A DNA stretch of 64,000 nucleotides, taken from Pontibaca salina. GTDB lineage: Bacteria; Pseudomonadota; Alphaproteobacteria; Rhodobacterales; Rhodobacteraceae. This document shows, piece after piece, positions 16,094-25,273 of this stretch. The notes under the pieces were generated by a model that ran no database searches, had not been told where the DNA came from, and was given only the letters and a program-made list of their open reading frames with translations. The DNA lies in contig NZ_JAEIJD010000001.1 in assembly GCF_016307205.1 (NCBI RefSeq), forward strand, positions 62,001 through 126,000, read 5' to 3'. The translations under genes and the position numbers were made by a program. Positions within the stretch are counted from its first letter, which is position 1, and every line of letters starts with the position of its first letter.

Positions 16094-16707
16094 TCAACCC
16101 CCGGCTGACGCGCGCATCGCCAAGCCCATGAAGAATCCGCGCACCCGCGCCTGGTCCGCTTCATCGGAAACTTTCGGCTTCTTTTCTGGTGCTTTGATGG
16201 ACTTGAACTCCGGCATTTTGCCCGGATCATGGAACGCATAGGCCATGAGGCGGGCGGCCTCGTGGTGCATAAACCGCTGCCGATCTATTTCCTCGATCCT
16301 GCGCGCATCGTCCGCGCGCAAGATCATTTCAATCTCACGAATGCCCAGCCGCCAGAATTGCTCGTAATCAAAGCCCGCCTCAAGCCACGCGGTCAGCCAG
16401 TCTTTGAGGCCGCCTTTTTCTTGCCGGTCGAGGCCAAAGGGCTTTTTTCCGCCGCCCCCTCGATCAGCTTGATGGTCTGATCAAAGCCGATTTCGTCAAT
16501 CAGGTCGCCCGCCTCATCCTCGGTGATCTGAGGCCTGACCGCCGACCAGAACAGCCGACGAATAACCGTGATCGACGGATCGTCCTGCATCCGATCAAAC
16601 GCGCGGATCATGCTTTCGCCCGCCGCCTCTTCATAGCGCGCCATCGCGTTTGTGGTCATGGCGAGGGTGTAGTCACCCCCGCCCGCTTTGAACTCGATAC
16701 CGATCAT
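16094..16707 (-). CDS. Tail assembly chaperone, -1 frameshift product (GT-like)
   Basis: Slippage by one base at G-AAA-AAG (16420-16414) takes ribosomes from the 104-residue frame into a second frame ending at 16094, giving about 204 residues. The second frame continues GGLKDWLTAWLEAGFDYEQF and contains no early stop up to 16094. It lacks its own plausible start and ribosome binding site, so a fusion is the best reading. This mirrors lambda gpG/gpGT: the fused form binds tape measure protein during tail assembly and both forms are lost from the virion. The tape measure gene is downstream, separated only by the accessory island. Confidence 0.8.
16393..16707 (-). CDS. Tail assembly chaperone, unshifted form (G-like)
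   Basis: A 104-residue protein starting at ATG 16707, which overlaps the tail tube gene stop as ATGA. The region KAGGGDYTLAMTTNAMARYE and the short helical body resemble tail assembly chaperones next to tail tube genes, including that of the Rhodobacter gene transfer agent. The C-terminus STGKKKAASKTG is encoded over the slippery sequence where a -1 shift yields the longer product. Confidence 0.75.
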   Translation of the reverse strand: MIGIEFKAGGGDYTLAMTTNAMARYEEAAGESMIRAFDRMQDDPSITVIRRLFWSAVRPQITEDEAGDLIDEIGFDQTIKLIEGAAEKSPLASTGKKKAASKTG

Positions 16708-17138
16708 GTGCCAGCCGTCCATGTCACGTCGCCCGTCAGGCGCAGATTGATATTCATATTGACCGGCGCGCCAAGGTCATTGGCTTCCAATTCAGGCGTC
16801 GGGAACCCGCGAAACTCAAACACATCGCCCTCGGTCGTCTGCGACGGCTGCAACGGCATGGTCACGCGATAATAGATCGCCCCGTTCGCGTTCTGATCGG
16901 AGATTTGCTGGGCATATCCCGCAGACGTATATCCCGCTGGAACGGTGATCTCGCCCGCATCCTTCAAGCCCTTCACGTACTCACGAAAGCCGTTCGGGCT
17001 GTCGAGGCTGGTGACCTCCTGATATTCTGTCGTGACCGCAGGAACGGCCACGCCCTTGCACTCAGGGATAGCCTCATAGGTTGTGCCATCCGTGGACCGC
17101 TCGACGGTCGCGCCATAGGCAATGATTTGTTCACTCAT
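16704..17138 (-). CDS. Major tail tube protein
   Basis: A 144-residue beta-rich protein with the features of lambda gpV-like tail tubes: early AYGATVERSTDGTTYEAIP, a central GEITVPAGYTSAGYAQQI, and a C-terminal beta-strand end (NINLRLTGDVTWTAGT). It polymerises to form the tail tube around the tape measure. It is followed by the chaperone genes in the conserved siphovirus order. Confidence 0.88.
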   Translation of the reverse strand: MSEQIIAYGATVERSTDGTTYEAIPECKGVAVPAVTTEYQEVTSLDSPNGFREYVKGLKDAGEITVPAGYTSAGYAQQISDQNANGAIYYRVTMPLQPSQTTEGDVFEFRGFPTPELEANDLGAPVNMNINLRLTGDVTWTAGT

Positions 17139-17147
17139 CTCTGTCTC

Positions 17148-17531
17148 CTAGAGTTGGTAATTGACGAGGAAATCCATCGACACCCGAAACGGCCTGTCCG
17201 CTTCGTTTGTGCCGCCTTCGCGCCCGTCACGCGAATTTTGATAGAAAACGGCGTTGATATTGCCGCTTCTGGTCCCATCCAGTGCAGCCCTAACCGCGCG
17301 CCCCAGCGCCTTTGCAGCGCCGTAGCTGTCTGCGTAGCAGTCCACTTGCACGCGCCCCGTAGTCAACGCCCACGGTCCGTCCAGCGTATGCCCCGACACG
17401 TCGCTGACCGTGTGCAGCACAATGGCCGGTAGCGGCGCGCCTTGCGGGCGCGCCCCCCAGTCGATGCGCGTGCCGACAAGCGCCGAAACCCCGCTGTCAG
17501 CCAACAGCAGGGCGCGAAACTCTTTTTCCAT
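17148..17531 (-). CDS. Tail terminator/completion protein (DUF3168 family)
   Basis: A 127-residue protein with the DUF3168 layout: a helical N-terminus (MEKEFRALLLADSGVSALVG), then RIDWGARPQGAPLPAIVLHT and VQVDCYADSYGAAKALG. In siphoviruses and the gene transfer agent this gene lies just before the tail tube gene and encodes the protein that caps the tail at the head-proximal end. Confidence 0.85.
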   Translation of the reverse strand: MEKEFRALLLADSGVSALVGTRIDWGARPQGAPLPAIVLHTVSDVSGHTLDGPWALTTGRVQVDCYADSYGAAKALGRAVRAALDGTRSGNINAVFYQNSRDGREGGTNEADRPFRVSMDFLVNYQL

Positions 17532-17537
17532 GTGTGG

Positions 17538-17675
17538 TCAGCCTTTCGCCCGCAGCCCGATGCGACAATGCTGGCGATACAGGTTCGATCCAGTCCACTT
17601 GGCGGTGAACGACACAATCAGCCCCCGCGAATACAACCCAACTCGCCACTTCGAAAACGGTACAATAACCGACAT
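17538..17675 (-). CDS. Small phage protein, unknown
   Basis: A 45-residue frame (MSVIVPFSKWRVGLYSRGLI..., ending GLRAKG) that fills the 148-bp space between the HK97 gp10-like and DUF3168 genes. ATG 17675 follows AAGGAT at a short distance. It is basic and has no recognised domain. It may be a minor connector component or non-coding. Confidence 0.5.
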   Translation of the reverse strand: MSVIVPFSKWRVGLYSRGLIVSFTAKWTGSNLYRQHCRIGLRAKG

Positions 17676-17679
17676 ATCC

Positions 17680-18141
17680 TTACCCCTTCGCCGCTTCCCG
17701 CGCGGCCTTGCGCTCGGCCCGCTTCACGCTCTTTTCAAACTCGCGCCAAAGCTCCTGCCCCAGCCGGTCAAGGAATGGCCCGCTGTCCTCGTCCCACGCG
17801 GGGCGAAGCGCAGGCTGTGGCCCGTGGTGGATATTCCCGAATTCCTGTTGAACGCCCGCCGGGTTGTTGGTGCCGACGAAGCCCTCAACCGCCGCTTTGT
17901 CATTGCGGAACATTTTGCGATGAACGCCGCTCTGCCGCTTGTTCAGCTTGGTCGAGTAAACGAACGACTCGGCATATTCGCCGGTCTCTCCCACGGGCGC
18001 GTAGCTGTTTGCCAATTCCGCCATCGGCTCGGCTGCCTTCTTTAGCCCGCGCCGCAGCACACCCTTGCCTGCGGCCTTCGACAGCCGGTCAAGCTCCTGC
18101 TCCAATTCCTTGAAGCCAACCAAATCAACGGTAACGCTCAT
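17680..18141 (-). CDS. HK97 gp10-like neck/tail completion protein
   Basis: A 153-residue protein with the standard N-terminus of the family (MSVTVDLVGFKELEQELDRL, then KAAEPMAELANSYAPV) and a helical C-terminus. Such proteins link the head-closure ring to the tail. It overlaps the head-closure gene by 4 bp (ATGA) and precedes the tail terminator gene, matching HK97-type gene order. Confidence 0.88.
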   Translation of the reverse strand: MSVTVDLVGFKELEQELDRLSKAAGKGVLRRGLKKAAEPMAELANSYAPVGETGEYAESFVYSTKLNKRQSGVHRKMFRNDKAAVEGFVGTNNPAGVQQEFGNIHHGPQPALRPAWDEDSGPFLDRLGQELWREFEKSVKRAERKAAREAAKG

Positions 18142-18482
18142 GCCTGGTCACTCCGTGCAGCCGCTGTGATCTCGATCATCTGATTACGCTCAACACCCTT
18201 GATCCCGACGATCTCAAAGGTGACATCGCCGCTAACAATGCGGTCCTTCGGCGTAATGCCGGCGGTGAAGGTCGATCGCATAACGATGAAGCGCGTGGTG
18301 ACATGCGCAGCGACCTCGCTCGCCCGCCAACGCTCGCCATCGCTGATGTCGGTCCGCTCCGCGCGCACCGGCGCGCCATGATTGTCGTCTGCCGTCCCGG
18401 TCCAGACCGGTGCCGAGGTGTATCCATCATCGTTCGGCTGCGCCCGCTGGAATTGAATGCGACAGTTGAAGACAACAGCCAT
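18138..18482 (-). CDS. Head-closure protein
   Basis: A 114-residue protein (MAVVFNCRIQFQRAQPNDDG...) starting at 18482, where TGATG joins it to the connector gene stop; the longer upstream frame overlaps that gene and is rejected. The segment GERWRASEVAAHVTTRFIVM and the following beta-strands fit the SPP1 gp16/HK97 head-closure family, which seals the portal after packaging and receives the tail. Confidence 0.85.
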   Translation of the reverse strand: MAVVFNCRIQFQRAQPNDDGYTSAPVWTGTADDNHGAPVRAERTDISDGERWRASEVAAHVTTRFIVMRSTFTAGITPKDRIVSGDVTFEIVGIKGVERNQMIEITAAARSDQA

Positions 18483-19048
18483 CACGCGCACTCCCGCGGC
18501 CGCATGTAGCGACGCTGCCGGATCAGGGACGTGATGCCGAACGCCAGCTTCGGCAATTCGACCTCGCCCACCGCCAGTCCGGCTTCCAGCCACTCTTTGG
18601 CCAGCAGGATGATGGCCTGTTTCAGCGCCAGCGGCGGCGTTTCGTGCCCAACCACAGCCTGCACCCGAATCTCGCCCGTGCTATCATGAAACCCGCCCCA
18701 ACCGACCGGCAGGACAAGCTGCGGCTCCATTGCGCCATTAACCAGCTGAATGTCATCGAGGGGCTGTTCTTGCCAGTCTCCATCCACTCCCATGACGTCC
18801 AGCCCGGTGATGGCGCTGACTGGTGCGCAGGGAAACCACCAACGCCGCCAATACCCCTGCACGGTGAACTCATATTCGCCCGGAGCCAGCGGGCGGCCGG
18901 AGGCATAGGACACGACCTCCTGCGCCGCGTTCAGATACATCTCGATCAGCGCATCATCATCGGGGCAGATCTCCGCGCTCGGGATCGCCCGCCTGAACTC
19001 AGTCGCCGACACCACATTCGGCACGGCCCCTGCCCCGATATACTTCAT
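18482..19048 (-). CDS. Head-tail connector (adaptor) protein, gp6-like
   Basis: A 188-residue protein with helical N-terminus (SAEICPDDDALIEMYLNAAQ, EVVSYASGRPL) and a middle part typical of gp6-like adaptors and gene transfer agent gp6. It attaches to the portal ring and binds the head-closure protein. It is followed by the overlapping head-closure gene. Confidence 0.88.
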   Translation of the reverse strand: MKYIGAGAVPNVVSATEFRRAIPSAEICPDDDALIEMYLNAAQEVVSYASGRPLAPGEYEFTVQGYWRRWWFPCAPVSAITGLDVMGVDGDWQEQPLDDIQLVNGAMEPQLVLPVGWGGFHDSTGEIRVQAVVGHETPPLALKQAIILLAKEWLEAGLAVGEVELPKLAFGITSLIRQRRYMRPRECA

Positions 19049-19063
19049 GGGTTCACCCTGCCC

Positions 19064-19378
19064 TTACTTGCTGCCTTGCTTGGGCGGCGCTCCAGCTGCG
19101 TCGCTGGATGGCTTCGCCGCGGCGGCCAGCTCAAGCTCCGCTTCGCGCGCAGCCAGTTGCTTTTCGCGCTCATCGAGGGCGGCCATGCGCTTTGCGATAT
19201 CGGCTGCATCCGCCGAACCAGCGCTGGCCGCGCGCTGCGGGGTCTCGCCCTTGAACAGTTTGGCGATCGGCGGCTTAGATCCGGTCAGGCGCTCTGCCTG
19301 CGCTGGCTCGAACCCGGCGACATCGCCCTTCACATAGCGGCCCCAGGTCCGCTGAATTTCGACAACGGTTTTCGACAT
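19064..19378 (-). CDS. Small phage structural-operon protein, Ala-rich C-terminus
   Basis: A 104-residue protein starting at ATG 19378. The conserved-looking N-terminus (VVEIQRTWGRYVKGDVAGFE) resembles small proteins found after capsid genes in many Proteobacteria phages, possibly head decoration or assembly factors. Residues 55-104 are Ala-, Glu- and Lys-rich and probably form a coiled coil followed by a disordered tail. Function is not known to me. Confidence 0.7.
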   Translation of the reverse strand: MSKTVVEIQRTWGRYVKGDVAGFEPAQAERLTGSKPPIAKLFKGETPQRAASAGSADAADIAKRMAALDEREKQLAAREAELELAAAAKPSSDAAGAPPKQGSK

Positions 19379-19463
19379 GTTCTTCAACTCCGTATGGTGC
19401 GATCACCTGATCGCGGAAAAGGTCAGGCTGGCCCACCGGTGCGGCAGGCCAACCCGCGATCGA

Positions 19464-20780
19464 TCAGAGCGACCAGCCGATGCCGTTCAGCCCTGCGATC
19501 GCCTCGTCATGCGCGGGGGCCAGATCGTGCTCGGCAATCGCACGCATCAGCGTCAGATCGCTCTGATAGGCCGACACGGTATCACCCGCCTGGTTGACGA
19601 ACGCCGCCTCGGTCGAACTGCCGACGACGATCTGCTGGCTCTCGCCAATCATGATCTCGGCAAAGTCCGCGAAATAGACCTCGGTCTCGTCGCTGCCAGC
19701 GCCAAGGTTGTTCGGGATCTGCGACGTTGTGCGGACCGGATACCCCAGAAGCGTCCCACTCTGCAGGATCGACGGGAACATATACGCCCCGGTCGGGTCG
19801 CGCAGGCTTGCAAGGAAGTTCTTGGTGCTGGCGCGCATGCCCCATCCGGGCGATATCATGCCGACATTGGCGTCCTCGACGTCGCTGACCACCTTACGCA
19901 ATGCAGCTTCGACCACAGCAGCACTGTTGCCGACAGCGTCCTGCCAGTTGGCGGCGAGGCACCAGTGCAGCAAGCCCTTGGGGTCATTCGCACTGCCATC
20001 ATAGCGCAGGAACGCAATATCCTCTTTCAGCGCCATCGCATCGAGCATGAGATCGCGAACGACCTGAGCGACCCCGATGCTGGAGTGGCGCAGCAGCGAG
20101 TTGCCGACCGGAACCAGGCAGGTGAGCTTCTTGAACTTCTCGTCCACCTTGTCGAAGGTCGGCTCGCTATCCTCCATCGCCGCATTTTCAGCCGCGTAGC
20201 TGGCGGTCGGGCCCGAAGCGACCCGCGCATTGCGCAACTCACCTGCCGGCATGTCATGGACACGCGCGCCCGATGCCCGAACCAGAACTCGCGGCTTGAG
20301 CAGATCGATGATGCCGGATGCCAGAGCGCGAGGCACGGTCACACCGCGAGCCGCTTCACTGGCGCCGGACAATGAGGCCGAGATGGCGCTGTGACCATCC
20401 GCCTCAAGCCGTGCAACGGCCCGATCGCGATCACCTTTCGCGTTGGCCAGGGCATGTACCATGAAGCCAAGCTCGACGCCCTCCTGTCCCGGCTCCTTTG
20501 CGCGGGCGGGCATTGCCTGTGCCTGCGGCTGGACCGGGGGCGTGTCGGTCTCCGACACGGCAGACGCAGCCTGAGCGGCCTCAACGGTTTCGGCCCGCTT
20601 CACCTTGGCATCTGCTGCGGCAAATTCCTGCTGTGCCTCTGCAAACGCCGCCTCCGCTGCTGCGAGATCGTCGGCGTCAGGGCCACCCGCGACCGCTTCC
20701 AGGGCAGAGATCGCATCGGCGCTGCTCTGCATCTTGTCGGCCGCCGCCTTGCGGGCGCGGCGCAGATCATTGATGTCCAT
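19464..20780 (-). CDS. Major capsid protein (HK97 fold)
   Basis: A 438-residue protein. Residues 1-130 are a helical, coiled-coil delta/scaffold domain with a flexible Gln/Pro-rich linker (about 85-105), expected to be removed by the prohead protease. The mature part begins near residue 140 and shows HK97-fold signatures such as PTASYAAENAAMEDSEPTFD, LVPVGNSLLRHSSIGV and SGTLLGYPVRTTSQIPNN. ATG follows a strong AAGGAG site. It comes directly after the S49 protease and portal genes. Confidence 0.93.
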   Translation of the reverse strand: MDINDLRRARKAAADKMQSSADAISALEAVAGGPDADDLAAAEAAFAEAQQEFAAADAKVKRAETVEAAQAASAVSETDTPPVQPQAQAMPARAKEPGQEGVELGFMVHALANAKGDRDRAVARLEADGHSAISASLSGASEAARGVTVPRALASGIIDLLKPRVLVRASGARVHDMPAGELRNARVASGPTASYAAENAAMEDSEPTFDKVDEKFKKLTCLVPVGNSLLRHSSIGVAQVVRDLMLDAMALKEDIAFLRYDGSANDPKGLLHWCLAANWQDAVGNSAAVVEAALRKVVSDVEDANVGMISPGWGMRASTKNFLASLRDPTGAYMFPSILQSGTLLGYPVRTTSQIPNNLGAGSDETEVYFADFAEIMIGESQQIVVGSSTEAAFVNQAGDTVSAYQSDLTLMRAIAEHDLAPAHDEAIAGLNGIGWSL

Positions 20781-20877
20781 CAGGATACTCCTTTTTTTGA
20801 TGGAACAGGCTGCATCGCGCAGCCCAAAAGCCCCGCCGCGAAGGCAGGGATGCGAACACGGGGAATTTTCCGTGAAT

Positions 20878-21783
20878 TTAGATCAGGGCGCGGGCCATGG
20901 CGGCGGCTGCCTGTGCCCGGAACGCGCGCGAGGCCGAACGGGGCCGCGGGGCATATTGCGCGCCGACTCGGTCATAAAAGGCCGCGCGCGTTTCCAGCGC
21001 ATCAACCAGCCCGCGCGTGCGCGCATCGTCGCCAGCGAACACAGCGCCCCCATCCCGGACATCATCCGTCACGCTCAGCTGAGCGGTCAGATCATCCGGG
21101 GCGATGCCCCGGCCCTGGGCAACAGCAGCGTGAAAGATGCTCTCGGTTTGGTCGAGACGGCGGCGCAGCTCGGCCTGACCCTCTTCGGTCGCGGGGTCCG
21201 GGCGCTTGGCGCGCGCATGGCTGGACGTCACGATATAGTTCATGTCGCCGGACCGGTCCGGCGTGGCGGGCGCCCAGGTCTGTGCCATGACGCCGATCGA
21301 TCCGACCTGCGACCCCGGCGTCAGGGAAATGTCCGTGGCCTGACTGGCGAGCCAATAGGCAGCCGATGCCGCCAAAGGATGCACCAACGCATGCACCGGC
21401 TTTTCCGCAGCGGCCGCGGCAATCGCGTTGACCGCCGCCTCGATGCCCATAACCATCCCGCCGGGGCTGTCGATTTCCAGCACGATGGCCGAGACCGCCT
21501 CATTGTCGGCCAGTTCCTGCATGGTTTCAGCCAGGCCGTAATAGGTGGTCCACCCCATCCAGCGCTCCAGCATGTATGCGTTGGGCGTCAACAGGCCGCG
21601 GACCGGCACAACGCCGAGGCCCCGTGAAATCCCGAACCGCTGCCCCGGCTCGATGGTGGCCGATGCCTGCACATCCGCCGCAACATCGCGGGGCAGTTCC
21701 ATGCCCAGCAGCGGAGCGCCATATTCGACGCTGAGCGCCAATTGCGATGAGGACATCATCGCTGCAACGGTGTTCGGTTTCAT
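20878..21783 (-). CDS. S49/SppA-type prohead protease
   Basis: A 301-residue serine peptidase of the ClpP/crotonase fold. LEIDSPGGMVMGIEAAVNAI precedes the nucleophile Ser in PLAASAAYWLASQA, and the S49 core continues GSQVGSIGVMAQ. In phages with capsids carrying an N-terminal scaffold this class (like lambda gpC) cleaves the scaffold during head maturation. It overlaps the portal gene stop by 4 bp (ATGA). Confidence 0.9.
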   Translation of the reverse strand: MKPNTVAAMMSSSQLALSVEYGAPLLGMELPRDVAADVQASATIEPGQRFGISRGLGVVPVRGLLTPNAYMLERWMGWTTYYGLAETMQELADNEAVSAIVLEIDSPGGMVMGIEAAVNAIAAAAAEKPVHALVHPLAASAAYWLASQATDISLTPGSQVGSIGVMAQTWAPATPDRSGDMNYIVTSSHARAKRPDPATEEGQAELRRRLDQTESIFHAAVAQGRGIAPDDLTAQLSVTDDVRDGGAVFAGDDARTRGLVDALETRAAFYDRVGAQYAPRPRSASRAFRAQAAAAMARALI

Positions 21784-23054
21784 GCGTCTTCCTCTTCGGT
21801 CTCTGCAGATTCCACGCGGGTCATGTTGGGCGCGGGGTTGAGATCATCGCCGCCCTTGACCGGGGCCAGCCCGACAATCTTGCGGCTCTCATTGGGTGTC
21901 TGGAACGGCCCGCCGGTCGCCTTGACCAACGCCTCGTTGCGATCCTTTGTCGTCGGCTGCAGAAGCGCGCCAAAGTCATGGCGCAGATAGAACCCCGCCC
22001 GGCGTTCCTTTTCCGTCAGCACCGCCAGCATCAGCTGCGCCTCGACCAGCACGGACCAGTGCAGCAGGCAGTCGGTCAGATAGTCGATCGCCTGCTGTTC
22101 GCCATTGGCCTTCACACCGTGTTCCAGCATTTGCAGCTTGCTGGGCGGCATCCGGTAGATCGCGGCCAGCTGCTCGCGATCGAACTTGCGGCTGGCCAGC
22201 AGCTCCTGATCCGCCGCAGACAGATCGAGGCTCTTGATATCCTCGCCGGGCCCCAGCACCGGCATGCCGTCCGCATCGGGGCGCGTGATCTGTTCCTTCA
22301 CCCGGCGGGCGTTGCGGGCGCGATCCTCGTCGCTGTCATAGAAGTCATCGAGCTTGATCACCGCCTTCGTGGTGCCGCCATTGGCCGTGCGCGCGGCAGC
22401 GGACTGCCCGGCCAACGCCAGGCCGACCGATTCGCTGGCCGCTTCCAGCGGCGACCGTCCGGTCCAGCCATCCGAAGCGCCATAGCGCAGATGGATCATC
22501 GAGCGCGCCGGCACTCGGCGATAGACCCCGGAACCGTCCTCGAACTCATAGAAGCGAGCGCGACCCGCTTTCAGCATGCTGCACTGATCCTGAGTGACCA
22601 GATCGATCATCATCAATTCGCCAGCGCCATCACGCGGCCCGTAGGCATAGCCGTTGCCGCGCAGGGCATAGGCATAGATCAACGCGTAGCGCGCGACCTG
22701 AGCTGCGATACCGGGCGCAGCCTCGATGTTGAGCAGATAGGCCGCCGGATGATCGCGCACCCGCACCTCCTGCCCGTCCTTGTCGCGCTGATAGAGTTTC
22801 AGCGGCACCTTCGAGAGATCACCGGCAATGTTGTTGCAGCAGGCGAACACCGTCGCGTGCTGTTCGGCGCGCCGGGGCGTCACCCGGGGCAGGCCTTTGA
22901 CGGACGGCATGGAACCGCCCCAGCCGATTTCACCCATCCAGGCGGTTGGGCTTTGCGTCCCGCTGGTCGCGGCGGCCGTCACTACAGGCGGTTCGACGCG
23001 CTGCGCGTCCTGCCGGGACCGCTCGCGCCTGATCTCCATTCCGAAAAGTCTCAT
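21780..23054 (-). CDS. Portal protein (HK97 family)
   Basis: A 424-residue protein. Start 23054 overlaps the terminase stop as ATGA; the ORF extends further upstream but that part lies within terminase. Family features include RAEQHATVFACCNNIAGDLS, PLKLYQ, ADQELLASRKFDREQLAAIY and RMPPSKLQMLEHG. Twelve copies should form the vertex ring through which DNA is packaged and ejected. Confidence 0.93.
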   Translation of the reverse strand: MRLFGMEIRRERSRQDAQRVEPPVVTAAATSGTQSPTAWMGEIGWGGSMPSVKGLPRVTPRRAEQHATVFACCNNIAGDLSKVPLKLYQRDKDGQEVRVRDHPAAYLLNIEAAPGIAAQVARYALIYAYALRGNGYAYGPRDGAGELMMIDLVTQDQCSMLKAGRARFYEFEDGSGVYRRVPARSMIHLRYGASDGWTGRSPLEAASESVGLALAGQSAAARTANGGTTKAVIKLDDFYDSDEDRARNARRVKEQITRPDADGMPVLGPGEDIKSLDLSAADQELLASRKFDREQLAAIYRMPPSKLQMLEHGVKANGEQQAIDYLTDCLLHWSVLVEAQLMLAVLTEKERRAGFYLRHDFGALLQPTTKDRNEALVKATGGPFQTPNESRKIVGLAPVKGGDDLNPAPNMTRVESAETEEEDA

Positions 23055-24718
23055 ACGATCAGGATTTCCCGTGCCTTGCGTTTCTCTTCGCCTGCCTCGG
23101 CGCGGCCAAGCGCCATGATGGCAGCAACAGCCGTATCGATCCGTCCGGTCGATTTCTTTTTGTTGGGCGACAGGTTTTCTGCCTTGTCCATATCCAGCAT
23201 CACATTGCCGACCGACCACGCCAGAACCGGGTTTCCACCATGCCGGATGCGGTTGGTCATCACGCAGTTCTCGAACCGCTTGATCGGCGACGACATCCCC
23301 CGCGCCCCCTGCCCGTGCTCCAGAAGCGGCAAGCGCATTTTTTCGAGCTCGTTGGCAATGTAGGTCATCCCCCAGCGGTCATAGGCGACTTCCTGAATGT
23401 CGAAATGCTCGCGCAGCCACTTGATCCGCGCGATGATCTTGTCCTCGTCGATCACGCCGCCCTGGTGGACCTCCAGCCAGCCGGTATCGCGCCAGTGCAC
23501 GAAGTCGCGGTTTTCGGTCTGCGCCCGGACGATAAACCCCTTCGGCCCCTCCGGAATGAATGTATAGGCGACCAGGTAGATCAGACCCTCGACCGGGATC
23601 GCCAGGACGATCGAGGTCATGTCTGTGGTGCGGCTGAGATCGAGGCCCACCCACGCCTTGCGCCCGAACAGCTTTTCAATCTCGAACGGCGCACAGGCCA
23701 TGCCCTTGTCCCAGACATCGCGTCCAATCCACGTCTGCGCGCCCTCGGTCCAGAGGTTCAGATGCAGCCGCCGAAAGTTCGGCATGCCGCCCTGAATGAC
23801 CAGCGCCTTTTCGTAGATGCGCGCGAAGTCCTCCTGCTGGAAGCTCACACCAAGGTTCGGGTTGCCCATCGCCCAAGTGTTCGGATCGCCGGGATCCGCA
23901 TCTTCTGGCGGCTCTGCGATATAAGCAAAGAAGCTGTCATCCTCGACATCGCCGCGCAGAACCTTCTCCCCGTACTCGCGTGTTTCCCCGCAGATGGTTG
24001 CTCGATCTGCCCCTGCAGTGGTGATCGCCCAGTCGATCGGCTGCGCGCGCGCCAGCATCGAGTTAACCACAATTTCCGCCAGCTCCCGATCCGTCCAGCG
24101 GTGCACCTCGTCGCGCGCCGCGAAATGCGGGTTGATCCCGTCCGCCGAGTTGCCGTCGCGGCTGAGGCAAGAGATCGTGCCGTTCGTTCCCGGCGACTCG
24201 ATCGAGGATTGCCAGACCTTCATCAGCTGCGACAGGGCCCCGGACCCCCGGATCATCCGTTTCAATTCCTTGAACAACAGTCCTGCCTGATCCCGCGTGG
24301 TGGCGGCGCAGAAGCCTTGCGGCGCGGCCTCCCCGTCAAACAGCTGCGTGTAGAGCATCGGCACCGCTGTGTCGGTCGTCTTGCCGTTCTTCTTGCCCAC
24401 CTGGTGATAGGTGGAGCGGAACCGACGCAGTCCGGTTTCCTTGTGGCGCCAGCCGAACACCGAGCCGTGCCGGAATTCCTGCCAGGGCTGCAGCGTCAGC
24501 GGCTCCCCGGCCAGCGGGCCGGTGGTGTGCTGGATCAGCCCCGAGAAGTTGAGAATCCGGCTGGCTGTCTGGCAATCGAAATACCATCCTCGATCGCCAG
24601 CTGTTTCCAGATCCATCAGATGCCGCTCGCACGCCATGCGCACCAGGTCACCTGCAACGATCCTCCCCTCGATGACAGCCAGGGCATACCGGCTGACCGG
24701 GTGATCAATTGGCTCCAT
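23051..24718 (-). CDS. Terminase large subunit
   Basis: A 555-residue HK97-like terminase. The ATPase half carries the Walker A-type HQVGKKNGKTTDTA near residue 105-118, a Walker B region (HFAARDEVHRW, about 200), and the nuclease half carries acidic residues in VGLDLSRTTDM, EVAYDRWG and GRIDTAVAAIMALG. It pumps and cuts genome DNA at the portal. It overlaps the small subunit gene by 14 bp and the portal gene by 4 bp. Confidence 0.94.
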   Translation of the reverse strand: MEPIDHPVSRYALAVIEGRIVAGDLVRMACERHLMDLETAGDRGWYFDCQTASRILNFSGLIQHTTGPLAGEPLTLQPWQEFRHGSVFGWRHKETGLRRFRSTYHQVGKKNGKTTDTAVPMLYTQLFDGEAAPQGFCAATTRDQAGLLFKELKRMIRGSGALSQLMKVWQSSIESPGTNGTISCLSRDGNSADGINPHFAARDEVHRWTDRELAEIVVNSMLARAQPIDWAITTAGADRATICGETREYGEKVLRGDVEDDSFFAYIAEPPEDADPGDPNTWAMGNPNLGVSFQQEDFARIYEKALVIQGGMPNFRRLHLNLWTEGAQTWIGRDVWDKGMACAPFEIEKLFGRKAWVGLDLSRTTDMTSIVLAIPVEGLIYLVAYTFIPEGPKGFIVRAQTENRDFVHWRDTGWLEVHQGGVIDEDKIIARIKWLREHFDIQEVAYDRWGMTYIANELEKMRLPLLEHGQGARGMSSPIKRFENCVMTNRIRHGGNPVLAWSVGNVMLDMDKAENLSPNKKKSTGRIDTAVAAIMALGRAEAGEEKRKAREILIV

Positions 24719-25148
24719 TGCCGTTCAACTGTTTCTCAAGCATGTTGAGCAGATTGCCCTGCCCGGCCGATCCGATCCGGCTCTCATCGACCGGCGACAT
24801 CCCGAACAGCGCCGAGAGACGTTGCATCGATGACAGCGCATCCTGCCGCTGCCCCCAGACCGCGCGCTTCTTCTCCTGCTTCCCATGCCGACCCTCGGTC
24901 ACATAGTAACTGCCATACGCCGCAATCTCTCCGGTGAAGCGGATGAAGTCCGCCGCCGCCTCGCAATAGGCCGCGAACATGTCCTCGAAGTGCGGCTCAA
25001 GCCGTTCCTTCTGAACCGCGATCGGCGCCAGCCGCTGCCAGACCGCGCGCCCCTCATCGCTCATAAAATCAGGCGCGTCCGGAACATGCCGGATAGAATC
25101 GCCCTTCATCGGAATGACGTTCTGCAATCTTGGCTTCGCGCCCTTCAT
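24705..25148 (-). CDS. Terminase small subunit, P27 family
   Basis: A 147-residue protein with the P27-type pattern: a proline-containing N-terminus (HVPDAPDFMSDEGRAVWQRL), a helical AAYCEAAADFIRFTGEIAAYG and a basic YYVTEGRHGKQEKK segment. It recognises the packaging site and loads the large subunit. Gene order HNH, small subunit, large subunit, portal is usual for HK97-like phages. Confidence 0.9.
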   Translation of the reverse strand: MKGAKPRLQNVIPMKGDSIRHVPDAPDFMSDEGRAVWQRLAPIAVQKERLEPHFEDMFAAYCEAAADFIRFTGEIAAYGSYYVTEGRHGKQEKKRAVWGQRQDALSSMQRLSALFGMSPVDESRIGSAGQGNLLNMLEKQLNGNGAN

Positions 25149-25273
25149 ATCGTGCTCCTGATCCTCACTGGTGCAATTGACCAGTGGTGAAAAATCTCCA
25201 ATTCAACTCGCGCAAAGAGAAAGCTCCCCCCGCCGGTCCCGAGCAGGGGCTGTTAATTTCCGGGATACCCCCC

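Noticed and set aside
21747-24748. Plus-strand frames of about 500 codons opposite portal and terminase
   Set aside because: Arg/His/Gly-rich antisense shadows; the minus-strand genes have clear domains and 4-bp couplings.
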